Shown one piece after another: positions 13,000-26,290 of a stretch of 64,000 nucleotides of DNA; the first letter of the stretch is position 1, and every line of letters starts with the position of its first letter. The notes under the pieces were generated by a model. It saw only the letters and a list, made by a program, of their open reading frames with translations, searched no databases and was not told the origin of the DNA. The stretch is from Torymus aiolomorphi (Eukaryota > Arthropoda > Insecta > Hymenoptera > Torymidae), in contig CM070874.1 of the NCBI GenBank assembly GCA_036365515.1, positions 62,267,583 through 62,331,582 of the forward strand, in the 5' to 3' direction. Both the position numbers and the translations under genes were made by a program.

Positions 13000-13734
13000 A
13001 TCCAATATGGCACGCTTCTGAAACCGAAGCCATACACGCGTCACGATCGCAAGCGTAAGTGCATTTATTAACGCGCTCGAAAATCCCAAATTGCATTACG
13101 CAAGCACAACCCATCACACAACATTTGTCGTATACTCCCGGCAAAATCAGTTCACTTTTTCACAAATTACCGGCAGTAGGCGTGCGAAATAATACAAATA
13201 TGGCGTAAAGTGGGGTAGCGATAGAGACCCCCACGCAAAATTAAACGTGAAAAATAGATGAGAAAATCGAGGCGCGAAAAAGAGAACGTATACGAGCACA
13301 CACCATATACCCGCGCGCAAAAAAGAAACGACCCGGAGTGAAGATGTAGGAGCCTCTGTTCTGCACATACACACATACACACACACACACGTGCACGAGA
13401 AAAAGAGCCGCGCGGTTAGCAGGAAAGAAATAAGACGGCGGAGAGGAGGCGGTGGCGGTGGTATAAAAAGGAGCACGAGCGCGCGAATATACAAGAAAAT
13501 GGGGGAGCCGCGCGCCGCCCGCTTTAAGAAGTGCCTCCGGCAAAGAGCTGCTCCCATTTTCGAGCACCCGCTCGCCTATATGCACTACTGCAGCGCATGT
13601 ATATGTGTGTGTGCGCGGATGCACCGAATTCCGGATTCCTTCTTCTCATTCTCCGCTCGTTTTTTTGCCTCTCTCTCTCTCTCGCTCTCTCTCTCGCTCC
13701 CTTACTCCTACGTGCATACACCGAGCAATTGTAG

Positions 13735-13785
<51 letters not shown>

Positions 13786-13970
13786 ACGCACACACACACA
13801 CAGATATAGATATAGATAGGGCGAGAAGAAAGTTGCCGCCGCGCAGAAATGAGGAGAGGCGAAAATCGGAGGGGTGGATTCTTCGTTTATTAGGTGCTCC
13901 CGGAATTTATATATACGGGCGGGAATCACGACACGCGCCGAGATGCTTGAGTCTGTTTTGAATACGACGA
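13000..13970. other. GC-rich island dense in microsatellites
   Basis: Contains CA repeats at about 13,371-13,391 and 13,738-13,802, a CT tract at about 13,668-13,698, and GGCGGTGG-type runs. The many overlapping 70-142 codon frames are shadows of these repeats. The island may be regulatory; no gene is supported. Confidence 0.4.
13738..13802. repeat. (CA)n microsatellite
   Basis: A CA dinucleotide run with CGCA variants, followed by a short GATATA run. Confidence 0.95.
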
Positions 13971-15780
13971 GCGGTTGAATGCGCTATAAACTGTATATTG
14001 CATTGTGGACGAATTTTAGATTTTTATACGCAGAGCTTTTGCTTTGGATATTATGTAGATCGAGAAAATACAGAGATATTGTCGTTGTAAAAATTGGAGT
14101 TTGGTATTTTCAAGAGGAAATGATACTTGTAGCTCAAAATTTGTTACTTTTATATACTTTTGAAACGAAAGCATGACAATAAATTTTTACAAACATTAGC
14201 AATAGTAAGTAATGATAAGATATTATCCAAAATTTTGATTGACTCTTAAATTTTACAATAATGTAGTATTCTTGAATGATGACTGGAGTATTTGTTGAAT
14301 CTCCTAAAAATATTGCAACATGATTTCAGGTTTCAGTTCAATCTTAAGTAATTGCATACCTTGTATATCTTCGACTTAGAACAAGTTTGCTTATTCTATC
14401 TCAATATATTAGAAGTATCAATGGTACTCAGTTTTTAATATTCTCTATAATCCAATATTTTAACAGTGAAAAAGCTAGAAATAAATTTACATCGTATTAC
14501 TGAGCTATGCTTTTATTCCAGGAGAAATAATACTACAAAGATTACACTTTTTTGTGCAGCAACTAATATTTCTCAAACAAACTACTTTAACCCTGTTTAC
14601 AACTGTTTCGATTTGCATATTTCAGCACTTGTCAGTGGCATAATTGGATCAAACATATACATTCGCATTCGTAAACGGTAAGTTCACGTAACACTAGGTT
14701 ATACAATAACAGTGTACCCTCAATTACTCGCGAAAATCTATATGCCCACACTATACATTACTCAGCTGTACGCTTATACTGGATATTTGAAGTATGATTC
14801 TTATTTTGCATCTCACCCCACTGCTTACCTCCTTGCTAAGCGCTAGCTGAATTTTTTTTTTCAGTTTATTTCTCTCGCTCTCTCTCTCCGCGAAGCATTC
14901 AATTTTTCTAGCTGCTCTAAATTCTCGCATGAATGCACACAGCGAGTGAGCTAGCGAGCGAAGGAAAGCTAAATTTGATGATCTTTAGTGCTATGACCCG
15001 GTTTGTGCGCAATTTAAAGGCGCGAAAAAATAATAAAGATTATAAATAGAATTTGCGGCAGCTCCATTGAAAGAGACGTTGAGAGAAGAGAGAGATTACA
15101 TTCACTTGGGAAATTCGGTCACGCTGAAAGCCGGTTATTTACGCGTATTTTTTAAAATTTTTTTTCACCGAGATTGCACGCGGATAAAGGGTATATGAAT
15201 ACTTTTGATGAACGCTGATGCTTTTACTTAATATTTAATATTTATCTTCTAAATGTTTTTGAAAGCTGAAGTACAATTTATTTATATTTTTTTTATTTTT
15301 AAGAACCCTCTTATAGGTGAATTGGTGATTTTAATGCGATTGTTATTACACGAAAGAAAACTTCGCAGACATCATGATTATTTTAAGTGCCAAGATACAG
15401 TACATCTTTTAAGAAGAAATATAAAATTTTTATTAACTTTGTCCTATCAGTATAAATATTTGAATACATTTAAATTTACGAATAAACATAATAATAACAA
15501 GCTTTTGAAGATTTTATACGTCAAATAAGGGATGGGTCGTGAAATATATATTTTTTTATTTAAGTAAAATTTTCTATAATTATCAATTATTGTATAAAAA
15601 CGTTAATTTTCTCTTTATCATGAAATACCGTTAATAAAACGTAGTAATTTTGTTAAAACAATTTAGATTTTCTTTTACAATCGTTACATTGCTTTAAATG
15701 CGTAATTAAACAAAGTGATATAATGGGTACCGAGGAGTAGGCAAAAGCAGTGCAGATAGCGATAATGCGCGTTGCAAGGC
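13971..15780. other. AT-rich spacer
   Basis: No gene recognised. A CT-rich patch lies near 14,870-14,890. Short AT-biased frames at 13,979-14,176, 14,466-14,681 and 15,253-15,528 show no family features. Confidence 0.45.
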
Positions 15781-16195
15781 TTAAATGAGAAGGAGAGAGA
15801 GAGCAAGAGAGAGCGAGAGAGGGCGAGAGGCAAAGAGAAAAGGAGAAGTAGCGGGAGGATGGATTGGTCCGGGGTTGCAGCGCCGGCGCGGCACTCGACC
15901 AATTGCGCGAGATTAACGTTTATTCACGGCGACCCACGGACCTAAACGCCCGACAATCGAATTCAATTTGCGTAATTCCAACATTAAATTCCGCTTTTTC
16001 TCCTTTCTCTCCTCTTCCTTCTTCTTCTCTTTCTTCCTGCTTCTTCTCCCGTTCGTACTCGCACCTTCCTCCTTCTTTCTTATGCTCGTTAATCCGATCC
16101 TTTTTTCCGGGCGATAAGGTGTACGCTTCGGTGTTCATGTACATACATATCGCTTTAAGAGTATTTCGCGCACTTGATGAATCGCTAAATTAAGC
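15781..16195. other. Purine/pyrimidine-rich island
   Basis: A GA-rich run (15,790-15,850) is followed by a CT-rich run (16,000-16,080), so the region could form a purine-pyrimidine structured tract. No gene assigned. Confidence 0.4.
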
Positions 16196-17040
16196 GACAC
16201 CGGCAACGTCTATTCGAATGAGAGGATAAAATAAACATTTTGAATGTAGAAAAATACTTTTTTCACTTTTTGAATATTTTTCATCTGCATGTTCTACCCT
16301 TAACTACGACTATTTATCTTCATAAAGACTGCTTAAAATTTCATAAATTTGATGTAAGTTTGGTAAAATAACCAATGATTCTACCAATAACTTTTTCACT
16401 CAAATAACATTTTATTTCATCCCTCTACACTAAGCGGCGTCATATTATCGTACTTTCTGAGCAATAACGTGATGCTCTTACGTCCTTTTCTAACGCTCAT
16501 TTTTATATACTTACCAATTCGTCAAATTTGACCCCTATCGTATTAATCATTATTTTCGTCAATCTTTATTGTAACACAAATTTTTAGGAATCAATACATT
16601 AAAATACAATTAAATGCTTAAGTTAGTTGAGATAGAAATTTCTAGATTGTTACGGATGTCTTATCCAAACAAATACAAGAAATAAGAAGATACAAGGTAT
16701 GCCATTATAATATGGAGATGATTATGATGGAATGTAATTTTTTATTTCCGAAATTATGACAAAGTTGAACCGTGTCAGGATAGATAATTATGCTGTTTGT
16801 TTATACCGGTTTTCCGGTTATCGAAGTATTCATTATTTACATTCTTCACCCGGCCTCTCTTACACGCACACATACACAATTTTTGAATAAATTATTAATT
16901 CTTGCACCAAACATGTTCAAGAATGTTTCTGAGTATTTTTTATACGAAAAATTTTCCGTTTTTCCAAAGCAAAATCCATTAAAAAAACAGTATGTCATTG
17001 CAAATATTAACCAAGCATTACTGTCAATTTGTCGTCAACG
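16196..17040. other. AT-rich spacer
   Basis: No coding signal or element end recognised. Confidence 0.45.
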
Positions 17041-17860
17041 TTGTCGCAACTACCGGTAAGATCGCTCGTCTAACGAGCGTTTCTGCGTCATCCCCACACA
17101 TCTCACGCATCCTCCTTCTCGTTTTTTTTTTCGGGACGGTTGGCGGCGCTCTAGGCGGCGCTGTAATTAAAGTAATATAGCTCCTCCCTACACGTTCACG
17201 TCGCCGGCATCGTCGTCGTCGTGCGAGTAATTAAATTGTTGCCTCGGCCGTCGCGGCGACGACCGATCGCTCATCACAACGATCTCCGCGCGGGCATGAA
17301 TAATGCAGTCGCCCGTCCCTCTTTCCCAAATGGCGAAACACGCGCCCGGACGCCGACGACGCCGCAATGAAATGGCTTTTTATTCGCCGGTCTTTTAATA
17401 AACGCTGCGACGAAAAGGAAGATTAAGAGGCGAGGGATAGGGACTGTACAGAGAGAGGAAGCGAAAAAGAGGTATAAAGGAGACGGTGGAAAATGAAAGA
17501 GCAGAGAGAGAGGGAGGGAGAGAAGACACGTGGAATCGTTAATGAAACGTCCGTTAATGCAGAGAGAAAGAGAGGGAACCACCGCGCCTTATCGCTCTCG
17601 GATCTCGCCGCGCTCTTGGCAATAATTACGCTAAGTACACGTGTACCACTCGTCCTAAGCACGGACGCACACGCGACTGAATACTTACGTTCGTACGTGA
17701 CTACGTGTGTGTGTGTATGTATGTGTGTGTGAGGATTGCACGCAAGTGTGGGTGGGTCTGGGTGTACCTTTGCTTTTGGTCCTGCATTAATCGCGCGAGA
17801 CGGTGGGAGCGCCGTATTTTTGTCGCGGTTTTGAGTCTCTGCCAAAGGAAGATTTTACCT
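17040..17860. other. GC-rich island
   Basis: CpG-rich, with a CGTCGTCGTC run near 17,210 and GA tracts near 17,450-17,580. The frames within are low complexity. Possibly regulatory. Confidence 0.35.
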
Positions 17861-18254
17861 CTATGAAGTGTTTGATATTTTACTTTGTGATAATGATGTT
17901 GTATACTTTAACATAATGTATGTAAATGTATTCTAAATCCTGAATTGTATGATGATAATATTCGTTATGAATCATGGTATTGTGTAAAATATATAAGTAT
18001 ATTTATAAGTTGTATAAGAAAGAAGAAAAAATTCATAGAAATTTATAGAAAGAGTATGATGCACAAGTATATGCAGATGAGCAGAGTTAGAAGTTACTCT
18101 TCGACTCATTTTTAGACGATATTTCTATTATACTTGTGATAACGGATTTTTTAATAAAATAATATTGAAATCAATTAATATAAAGTTATATTAAAATTTA
18201 ATATTAAATAATATTTAAATTGCACGTGACATTCATTCTATTCAAACGTATGGC

Positions 18255-18515
18255 TTTTCTTGTTGGCTGTACAGGATTAGTTATTCGAACCAATCGGTTG
18301 GTTACTATAAACACATAACCAAGAAGATACTTAGATTAACGAACAATATTGTTGGTTTCGTCAACCATTTTTACGTCGCTACAACTATTAAGTTGGTCAT
18401 ATTAACTATCCTCTTGGTTGTACTAACTATCCTGTTAGTTCTGTGTTTTTTTACCAATCCAGATCGTTACAGCACTCAATTTTTTGGTTACTGGAACCAA
18501 CCTTTTTTTCTCTTT
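18255..18515. repeat. Degenerate short-motif repeat (TTGGTT/AACCAA)
   Basis: A stretch in which GGTTGGTTAC, CATAACCAA, GTTGGTTTCGTCAACC, TTGGTTGTACTAACTATCC and similar motifs recur in both orientations at loose ~25-bp spacing. It begins near AACCAATCGGTTGGTTAC and ends near TTGGTTACTGGAACCAACC. It looks like a small non-autonomous element built from a decayed tandem motif. Target duplications were not identified. Confidence 0.45.
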
Positions 18516-18715
18516 TGCAACAGGATCATTTTTCTCCTTCGAGGTGTAATTTTATGCAAACTAGATAGATACAGGCAGAGTGAGTACTTACTTTATCATC
18601 TCCCTTTCTCACTTACTGCATTCGGAAGCATCTAAAATAACATGTACTTTAATTCGCAGCCAAATTGAACAGCCAAAAGCATATTCAAGAGTAAAATAAA
18701 CCCTACCACAGCAAG

Positions 18716-19440
18716 TCAAGAGCACCGATAATCAAAGTCGAAGGGTTGCGCAAACCTCCTCCCCTTTCCCAAAGCCGCCAACCACAGACCTTCAATCCTG
18801 AAAATCGCATCAGTAGAGAGAGAGAGCCCCTTCACGTAGAGCCAGGCCGCATAAATTATCATCGCCTCGCGCGACGACGCAACAAAGCAGAATTTGCTGC
18901 AGATGGTGCACCGAGTAGTACTGCCTGCGTCAAAGTTAGCAGACATCATGACAGCTAGAGTGTTGACAACTGTCACGAATAAGGATAGGTAGCGCGTAGT
19001 CAAATAAGAAAGATTTTTCTTTACATTTTGATGCAAGTTATAGTTAAATACAAAATGAAACTTCGACCGTTTAACGCGATTAAAACGAACCGTTGCTGCA
19101 GATGCAATACGAAAACAGACATGCGATGGTTGAGATGGCGGTCGATGTGAAGAGCGCAGTGGTCCAATTGCCGTGATCTTTGTTACAGTCATCGTTCCAT
19201 AGCGGGCCATAGTTTTAGTTCCATAGCATGTAGCAGCAGAAATACGCAACTACCGCTTCGTCACAGATTTTCTCACCTAGTTTATACGCGTGCACTGCGC
19301 TAAAACTCCCGCTTCGCGATAACGTAGCCCATACTGATGAGTATACAGCAGAACCACATGGATATAATATGGACAGGAACGTTCGGAGCCGTGCAGAGGA
19401 ACGTCTGCACATCACGCGCGCCACATTACATATTAATATC
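18716..19440 (-). other. GC-elevated stretch, possible decayed coding sequence
   Basis: The minus strand contains a 177-codon frame (18,716-19,249) and a 69-codon frame (19,215-19,424). Neighbouring frames contain hydrophobic runs that look like membrane segments, for example around 19,320-19,390 and 19,110-19,200. The frames shift relative to one another and I cannot identify a family. It may be a decayed membrane-protein gene or chance. Low confidence. Confidence 0.2.
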
Positions 19441-20450
19441 GCAAAAATTGTGATCTAAAGATATTATTTATGATGAGAACCCTTCATGAGTCTCTATACA
19501 CTACTACAAAAATAATAAAAAATGACAAAGCAAGAAAGAAGGTGTCAATACGATGTTTAAAATAAATACCATTACATTGAAGTTTTTTTTCTATGTTGCT
19601 TGTATCTCTGCAATTGGTCTGTCTTGCCATATTGTAAATTCTACCATATTATTTTTACTATTGCGTAGTATAACATAGGGTAGCGGGGGGGGGGGGGGTT
19701 ACTGTGTGGTTAACATAACTTCTCAGATGTTTAGTCGAGTATAATCGTAGAATGAACAATATATTGAGCATTTAACTTTTTCTCAGCATTAACCATAAAC
19801 GTTTAAATATCAATACGAACTTTGGGTGATACATGCGGCAATTACTGACATCCCATAAGAACATGGTTGTTAATTACTGCGCCTCGGTTACCGCGCTCTG
19901 TGTTAGGCGATAGGGCATAGTAATTGGGGAGGGCACAGTATCCATCCATATCTACCCTACTAGTTTTTAAAAAAATGTGAGGAAAATTTGGCTTCAGAAT
20001 TCGTAAAAATTTGTCCCTATGACATGGCAGGCATAGGGTTCCCATGTTAAAAGTATAAATTTTAAAGGCGGATATCTCAATATTTAAATCCGCAAGCTAT
20101 GCTCCACTGTAAATCAATAAATAAAGCATCACTAAATTAGCGTGCACGGAAAGTTTCTCATTTACAGTAAATCATTTATCAGTTCTTTAAAATGCGAAAT
20201 TTACGTGTAGATCAATGTACAACAGTTCTGTAACTCAATCGATATTTATTTCTTTATCAATTAATAAATGCTTGTCTCCGATTTGGTGGTATAAATAACA
20301 TATGCAATGCATTATGTTATAACCATAGTAAAATTGCTAATAAAGACATATATGTTGTTCGAAACCTTTTTGTGTAATTTTGATTTGTCTAAGAAAATGT
20401 ATACTTCTGGGATATATTAGTTGTCTTTGTACTATTGAAGAAAAGAAATA
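19441..20450. other. AT-rich spacer with a G run
   Basis: A 12-base G run lies at about 19,686-19,698. Nothing else is recognised. Confidence 0.45.
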
Positions 20451-20452
20451 TA

Positions 20453-23400
20453 GGGTAAGAGACCGTATTAGTGTGCCTGACCCTTTTTGTGTGCTTTTTT
20501 AATTAAACCATTAGCACAAAAAAGCATATGAAAATAATTAAATGAAATAATTTTTTTAGTAAAATTTAAGTATTTTATTATATTGATAATAAGAAAAAGT
20601 TGCATTTAAAGACTTTAAAAGTATAGTTTATACGTTTTTAAAAAATGATCTTTCGATTTGACGGAATTTATCGTGTTCTCTATGAAAAACTCTTAGATAT
20701 TACGACTTTTTATAAGTAAATAAATAGCTTATATTAACTATTTTCTTCAAATAAAGTGTATTTTATGCAATAAAAATAGTGTTTTAGCTAAACATTAGTA
20801 AAAAAAGTATATATAAAACTTTTTCTTTATTTTATAAATGAAATCCACTAATAGGGTCAACTTTTAAGACTTGTTCGCATTTGTGTGTTGTCATGCGCCC
20901 CTCGCGATCGCGAACCTAACCTTCACTTATCCTGGACGTGATGACTACATCTAACGCAGTGCTGAATGTGTAACAATTATTCATAGATGTAAGTACGTAC
21001 CTATAAATAAATAGTAACATTAATAATAAATTTAAAAAAAGTGTAATATAATTATAATTATTTATTTTAGTATAAAGGAACAACATAAACATGAAGCCAG
21101 AAAAACAGAAGCGTAAAGTATATCCGCCAGAGGTTATGGCAAAAGCACTTGAAGCAGTGTAAACAGGCACTCCCATTAATACTGCAAGTAGGATGTATAA
21201 CGTGCCCAGATCATCTTTACATAGTAAAGTAACAAAAAAATATCAAAGTGAGAGAAACGGACCTCCTACAGTTTTTACTTCCGAAGAAGAACAACATTTA
21301 GTGGACTGGATTCTGAAAATGTGTAAACTTGGCTGCCCAGTCACCAAGGACCATTTATTGAATAGTGTGGCAGTATTAGTGAAGAAATCAAAAACTGAAA
21401 CCACATTTACCAATGATAGACCAGGCAGGCATTGGTATCAAGCTTTTCTTCGTCGCCACCCACAGTTGAAGATAAGATTATCTGAAAATGTGTCATTATC
21501 GAGGGCATTAGTCACTGAAAATAGTGTGAGAATATGGTTTTCTGAAGTCAAGTGTTATTTAGAAAAGAAAAACCTTTTACATTTAGATCCTTCAAGGATC
21601 TTTAATACAGATGAGACGGCAGTATGTTTAAATCCAAAAGGAGGCGTAGCAGTACTAGCTGAGAAGGGAAGCAAAAATGTTTATAGTGTGGTGGATCGTA
21701 ATGAGAAAGAAAATCTCACTGTCTTAGTTACGGGTAATGCTGCTGGACAGTTGGCTCCAACAATGACACTTTTATTACAAGCGAATCCGCTCTGCAATCT
21801 ACACATCTATGCCAAAAGATTTTATTGCCGGTACCTCTGATTCAGGATGGATGTGTGCTAATGTTTTTTATGAATATATAGCAAACAAATTTTTGCCATG
21901 GATAAAAAGGGAAAAAATTGAACTACCAGTGATTTTATTTGTTGATGGACACGCGTCTCATCTATCGCAACCTCTTAGTGAATTTTGCCATACAAACCAA
22001 ATAGTGTTAGTAGTTTTGCCACCTAATACTACACATTTCATGCAGCCAATGGATGTAAGTATGTTTGCTGCGTTCAAAACCCACTGGAGAAAAGCTGTTA
22101 ATGAATACAGAATTCAAAATACAGTTTTGAGTGTTTCGAAGGTGGAATTTTCTCCTCTACTAGCAAAAGTTTTTAAAGGCATGGATCTATTTAAAATTCT
22201 ATCAAATGGTTTCAAAGTCTGTGGCTTACATCCCTTTACACCAGATGGAGCAGATTTTACAAAGGTTTTTTTGCGTTCAGAAAATAATGAACAAGAAAAT
22301 ACTCCAGTTACACCTATTCAAAATAATGAAATTGTACAGAAAATGGAAAAATACATAAATCCCACAACTCTAGAAATGTTTAAAAGCTGTAATAGCGCAG
22401 ATGAATGGTCAGGTTCAACTGATGACAGAAATTTATTCTATGTATGGAAAAGTATTCTGAACGAATCAGATATACAAAATCATTCCATCGAAAAATCTAC
22501 CCTTAATACCAATACACTTGTAAGTATTAAATTTTCTTTAATTTTGTATTAGCTTGTGTACAGCATAAATAAATATGTTTCAATTTTACAGTGCAACAAT
22601 TCATCTTCTCAATTGACTTCCGATCCAGATATTGTCTCTGAAGGTTTTGCAAATGAAACAACCTCAAACTCTGTAGATAATTTGAATGGTAACGCTAACA
22701 CAATTGTAAGTAACAAAAAACATATAAATTACTTATATTTATATAGATAATATTTAGTACGTGTAATTTATATTATTTAGGAGCAAAATATTGTATCAGT
22801 TCAAGAGGCTTTCGATCAAGTATATGTTAGACCTGATTGTACATTGCTAAGTGTATCCGATGGAAATATAATGGAAACTTCACCAGTGGATGAAAGGACA
22901 GAACCAGTTGCTGAAGTAAATTAGGCTTTAGTTTAATCTTAAGACTATACCCTTTTTAGAAGATACGCTTAAGTTTATTTTTAGATAGTTTATTTTAAGA
23001 AATCATGTTTTTAAGAAATCTTTACCTTTTACATTTGTCAATGAATTTACAGAAACTAAATGTTTTGATTTTATATTACTTTCATTAATTTTATTAATAG
23101 ATAAGTTTTTTTGCAGATGATTATTTTGAATAATAATATGAATAGTAGTGATGAGTTGAATGGAGATATGAACATGACATTTTATGTCGATGACAATGGC
23201 AATGTGCTACTTGATGGTAGCAACGATTTGCCATCTTCACAAAATTTGCTTACTAATGAAACTGTCTCTAACGAAGCAGTAAATGAAAATGCTGAGAAGA
23301 CTATTAATAATAAAAATAGGCCCTTACAAGATATACAGAATTTGACTCAAAATGATTCAAAATCAAATGATAATGTACCTTCTCAGTTCAAGCAATTTTT

Positions 23401-24300
23401 ATTCTGGCCAAAAGAGATTACTTCCAAAAAAACAACAAGGCCACCAAAAGTTAAATTGCCATCCATACTATCTTCTGAGGAGGGTATACAATATTACACA
23501 GAGCAAAACGAGAAAAAGAGAAAAATAGAGGAAGAGAAAGAATTGAAAAGAAAAATTAGGATAGAAAATAAAAAAATTAAACAAGAAATTGAAGAGAAGA
23601 AGAAAGAAAAAAAGAAAGAGCCAAAAAAGAAATCAACTCCAAAAACGAAATCAACTCCAAAAGCGAAGATCCTAAAAGAGAACCAAAAGATAACTTCGAA
23701 AGAAAATGAAATTTAGTACCTACCTAGATAAAATCGTTATTTAGTAATAAAAAATTAAATTTATTTTGTTCATTATAATTATTATTTACTTTCTTAAGTT
23801 TCTTTTGCAAAAATATATAAATTATCTATTTATCAATAAAAAGCTCTTATAATATATTTTATTTTATTTAAATCTTGAATTAAAATTTATCACCAACCCT
23901 AATTATTGTTAAAAAGTTTCATATTAATCATAAAATAAATTTTTATTACACCTCTTTCAAATTTTAAATCAACCGTAACCTATAATTCAGTCATTAATTT
24001 TAAAAGGCACATTAATGCGGGGCTCACACATAGGGACAGGCACACAAATCGGGAACACACAAATACATCCAGTGAGAGCTGCCAGGGCACACAAATAGGG
24101 TCACAATAATTATTTTTTATTTCATCTATATTTACATTAAATATTTTTTATTCATATAAATAAAAATACTGGAAGCAAAAGAAAGAGTCCAATTATTTGA
24201 CTAAACTTTGAGTTAAGAAAATAAAAATTATAGCGCTGTCTATTTCATGTATAAGTGGATGTTTTTTCTCTTACTGGCACACTAATCGGGTCTCTTACCC
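20453..24300 (+). mobile_element. Tigger/pogo-type DNA transposon, 3.85 kb
   Basis: The two ends are inverted copies: the left end begins GGGTAAGAGACC and runs on to ATTAGTGTGCC, and the right end reads GGCACACTAAT through GGTCTCTTACCC. Both are flanked by TA (20,451-20,452 and 24,301-24,302), the target duplication expected of the Tc1/mariner/pogo superfamily. A spliced transposase gene occupies 21,091-23,716. Motifs like CACTAATAGGGTC and CACACAAATCGGG recur inside the ends (20,847; about 24,000-24,110; 24,279) and may be transposase-binding subterminal repeats. The element is complete at both ends but its gene is broken. Confidence 0.9.
21091..23716 (+). pseudogene. Tigger/pogo-like transposase, four exons, inactivated
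   Basis: Conceptual exons are 21,091-22,519, 22,592-22,705, 22,781-22,915 and 23,117-23,716, all joined in phase 0 at clear GT-AG sites. The N-terminus resembles the psq/CENP-B helix-turn-helix (around residues 10-90, including GHP-like GRHW). The DDE_1 core carries D at about residues 174 (FNTDET), 285 (FVDGH) and 321 (QPMD), a DDD triad typical of pogo. The C-terminal exon is Lys/Glu-rich and probably coiled-coil. Two lesions are visible: an in-frame TAA at 21,160-21,162 and a one-base insertion near 21,770-21,776. Exon 1 is 1,429 nt, one more than a multiple of three, which agrees with this. Expected function was cut-and-paste transposition in the nucleus. The gene lies wholly within the 20,453-24,300 element. 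Confidence 0.88.
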
Positions 24301-24445
24301 TAGTATTATTTGATTGCTTGACTCTTAAACTTTATTTTCATGTTACACTTTCTTTCTTTACAGATTTAAACTTCTTTTAAAACTTGAATGAAAAATAAGT
24401 TTATCATGTGGTAGTATGGGCACTGTTTCGTGGGGCAGAAATGCG

Positions 24446-24610
<165 letters not shown>

Positions 24611-24742
24611 TTATAATTATAATAAAATAACTAAAAAAGCGCCAACTTTTTTTATTTAGCAATTAGTTACGGTAGTGAAAAGATAATAATTATTACACAA
24701 AAAACTTATATATTTTAAATGCATTAATTTTTTTAACAAATT

Positions 24743-24978
24743 AATAAACAGTTAAAATTTAAATAAGTTTATTCTAAAAAGATGTTTTTATTTATATATA
24801 AACAGTTATTATTTACTAAAAATTAAGTTTTTTATTCTACTCTCCCTACTGAAAAAACTCACGTCAAAAGCTTACCAGACTGAAAAAATCAGAATAACAA
24901 TGAGTACTGATTTCAATCGGTATATATAAATAAAAACATCTTTTTAGAATAAACTTATTTAAATTTTAACTGTTTATT
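24743..24978. repeat. Foldback repeat, ~235 bp
   Basis: The left arm (24,743-24,800, beginning TTAATAAACAGTTAAAATTT) is repeated in reverse complement at about 24,920-24,978, giving arms near 55 bp around a ~120-bp centre. The centre holds an ACTGAAAAAACTCACGT motif that recurs at about 48,630. Confidence 0.7.
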
Positions 24979-25399
24979 TAAACCGATTTCAATCTGTTTG
25001 AATTAAATTAAATTTAAAATTTAGACAGTATTGCATGCTATTGTAAGCTTAAAATATATAATACAACGAACAATTTAAGCCTTGACGGTTTAAATTAATG
25101 CAGTGTAAGCTATAAACTGCAAGCGGTCAAAGTTCTATACATTCTAGCGAAAAACTAATGAGGACCTTTCTGTTTAGAATAACCTAAATAATACTATAAA
25201 ATGTTTTTATTTTTAGCAAAAGCGTGTTTTTCAAAATTTTTCATAAAAATTGTTAATAACAATTAAAGACGCCACTTTCAGACTTTCTATCAAAAAATTC
25301 AAATTCAGCGGGTCGAAATATGTGGGAAAAACTTGGGTAGAATTTGGAATCCAAAAATCGGCCACGAATCATAGACGTAGCCGCTAGACTAATACGTGA

Positions 25400-25850
25400 A
25401 TACTATATATACGTAACCCCTGCGACCACGAGGCGAGCCAAGTTTCGCGTACACCTACGTGCGTGCCTGTGGTCTGCACACGCGGGGGTGTTGTAAGCGC
25501 CGCGCCGTATCAGATGTCGTGACACCTATAGGCCAAGTACCGCGCGTATATCGCTGATATGACATGACTCACCCTCTACGTGCGTGGGGATGTCGTGCGC
25601 GCGCGAGCTCGTATACTCGTTTGTGCCTCGTGTTTCGCTGTCGCGACCGCGCGCGCGAGGATTGCCGAGTGCACATAGTGCGAATCACGGCCGCACGTTT
25701 GAGGGCCGCCGTCGTTACAGCGCGGTCGAGGATCTCTTAATGTGCTGTATGGGTGCACGGCGCGTGTGGATGTGTGTGGGTTTTCGAAAGGTGTTATTAG
25801 GGCTGGTTTACATGTACTCGGGGCGTGTGTTGCTGCTGTAAAGTGGGCTT
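25400..25850. other. GC-rich island
   Basis: CpG-dense sequence with CGCGCGCG runs between AT-rich flanks. No gene recognised. Confidence 0.35.
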
Positions 25851-26229
25851 TATGAGTTTTATTATGTTTTCTTAATATTAAGGGTGATTATGAGATAATT
25901 GCTTATAAACATACGTAATTGGAGGTCGTATACGAGGTGGATATTTTTTGAAAATTTCCCCTATGAATAATCCAATATACTTTTATAATTAGGGTTTTTT
26001 AATGTGCAAAGAGCGCTTTAGAAATTTATATTTTTAATTTAATTTTATGGAGTATAAAACAAATATGTATTATAGATATCTCTATACCAATGCAGAGGAT
26101 TGATTTTTCAATTTATTTTATGTCATCAATATTACAAAATATGAGAATTCAATAAACATAAGGTTTATACGTAATGCAAAGATTAAATGAATGATATCCA
26201 GAGTACTGTCTGTGGAATTAAAGGAATTA

Positions 26230-26290
26230 TATACGCTCCTTCAGGCTTCTTCTATACTTGCCTTCGGAGCGCTCCCGCGCTCCTTAATAT
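26230..26290 (-). repeat. Dispersed repeat containing GGAGCGCTCCCGCGCTCC
   Basis: The segment with CTTCTATACTTGCC and GGAGCGCTCCCGCGCTCC occurs in reverse orientation at about 55,408-55,460. It is palindromic around GGAGCGCTCC. Only these two copies are seen here. Confidence 0.6.

Noticed and set aside
17423..17845. 140-codon minus-strand frame as a gene
   Set aside because: Low-complexity Ser/Leu/Thr composition from CT and CA tracts, no domain features.
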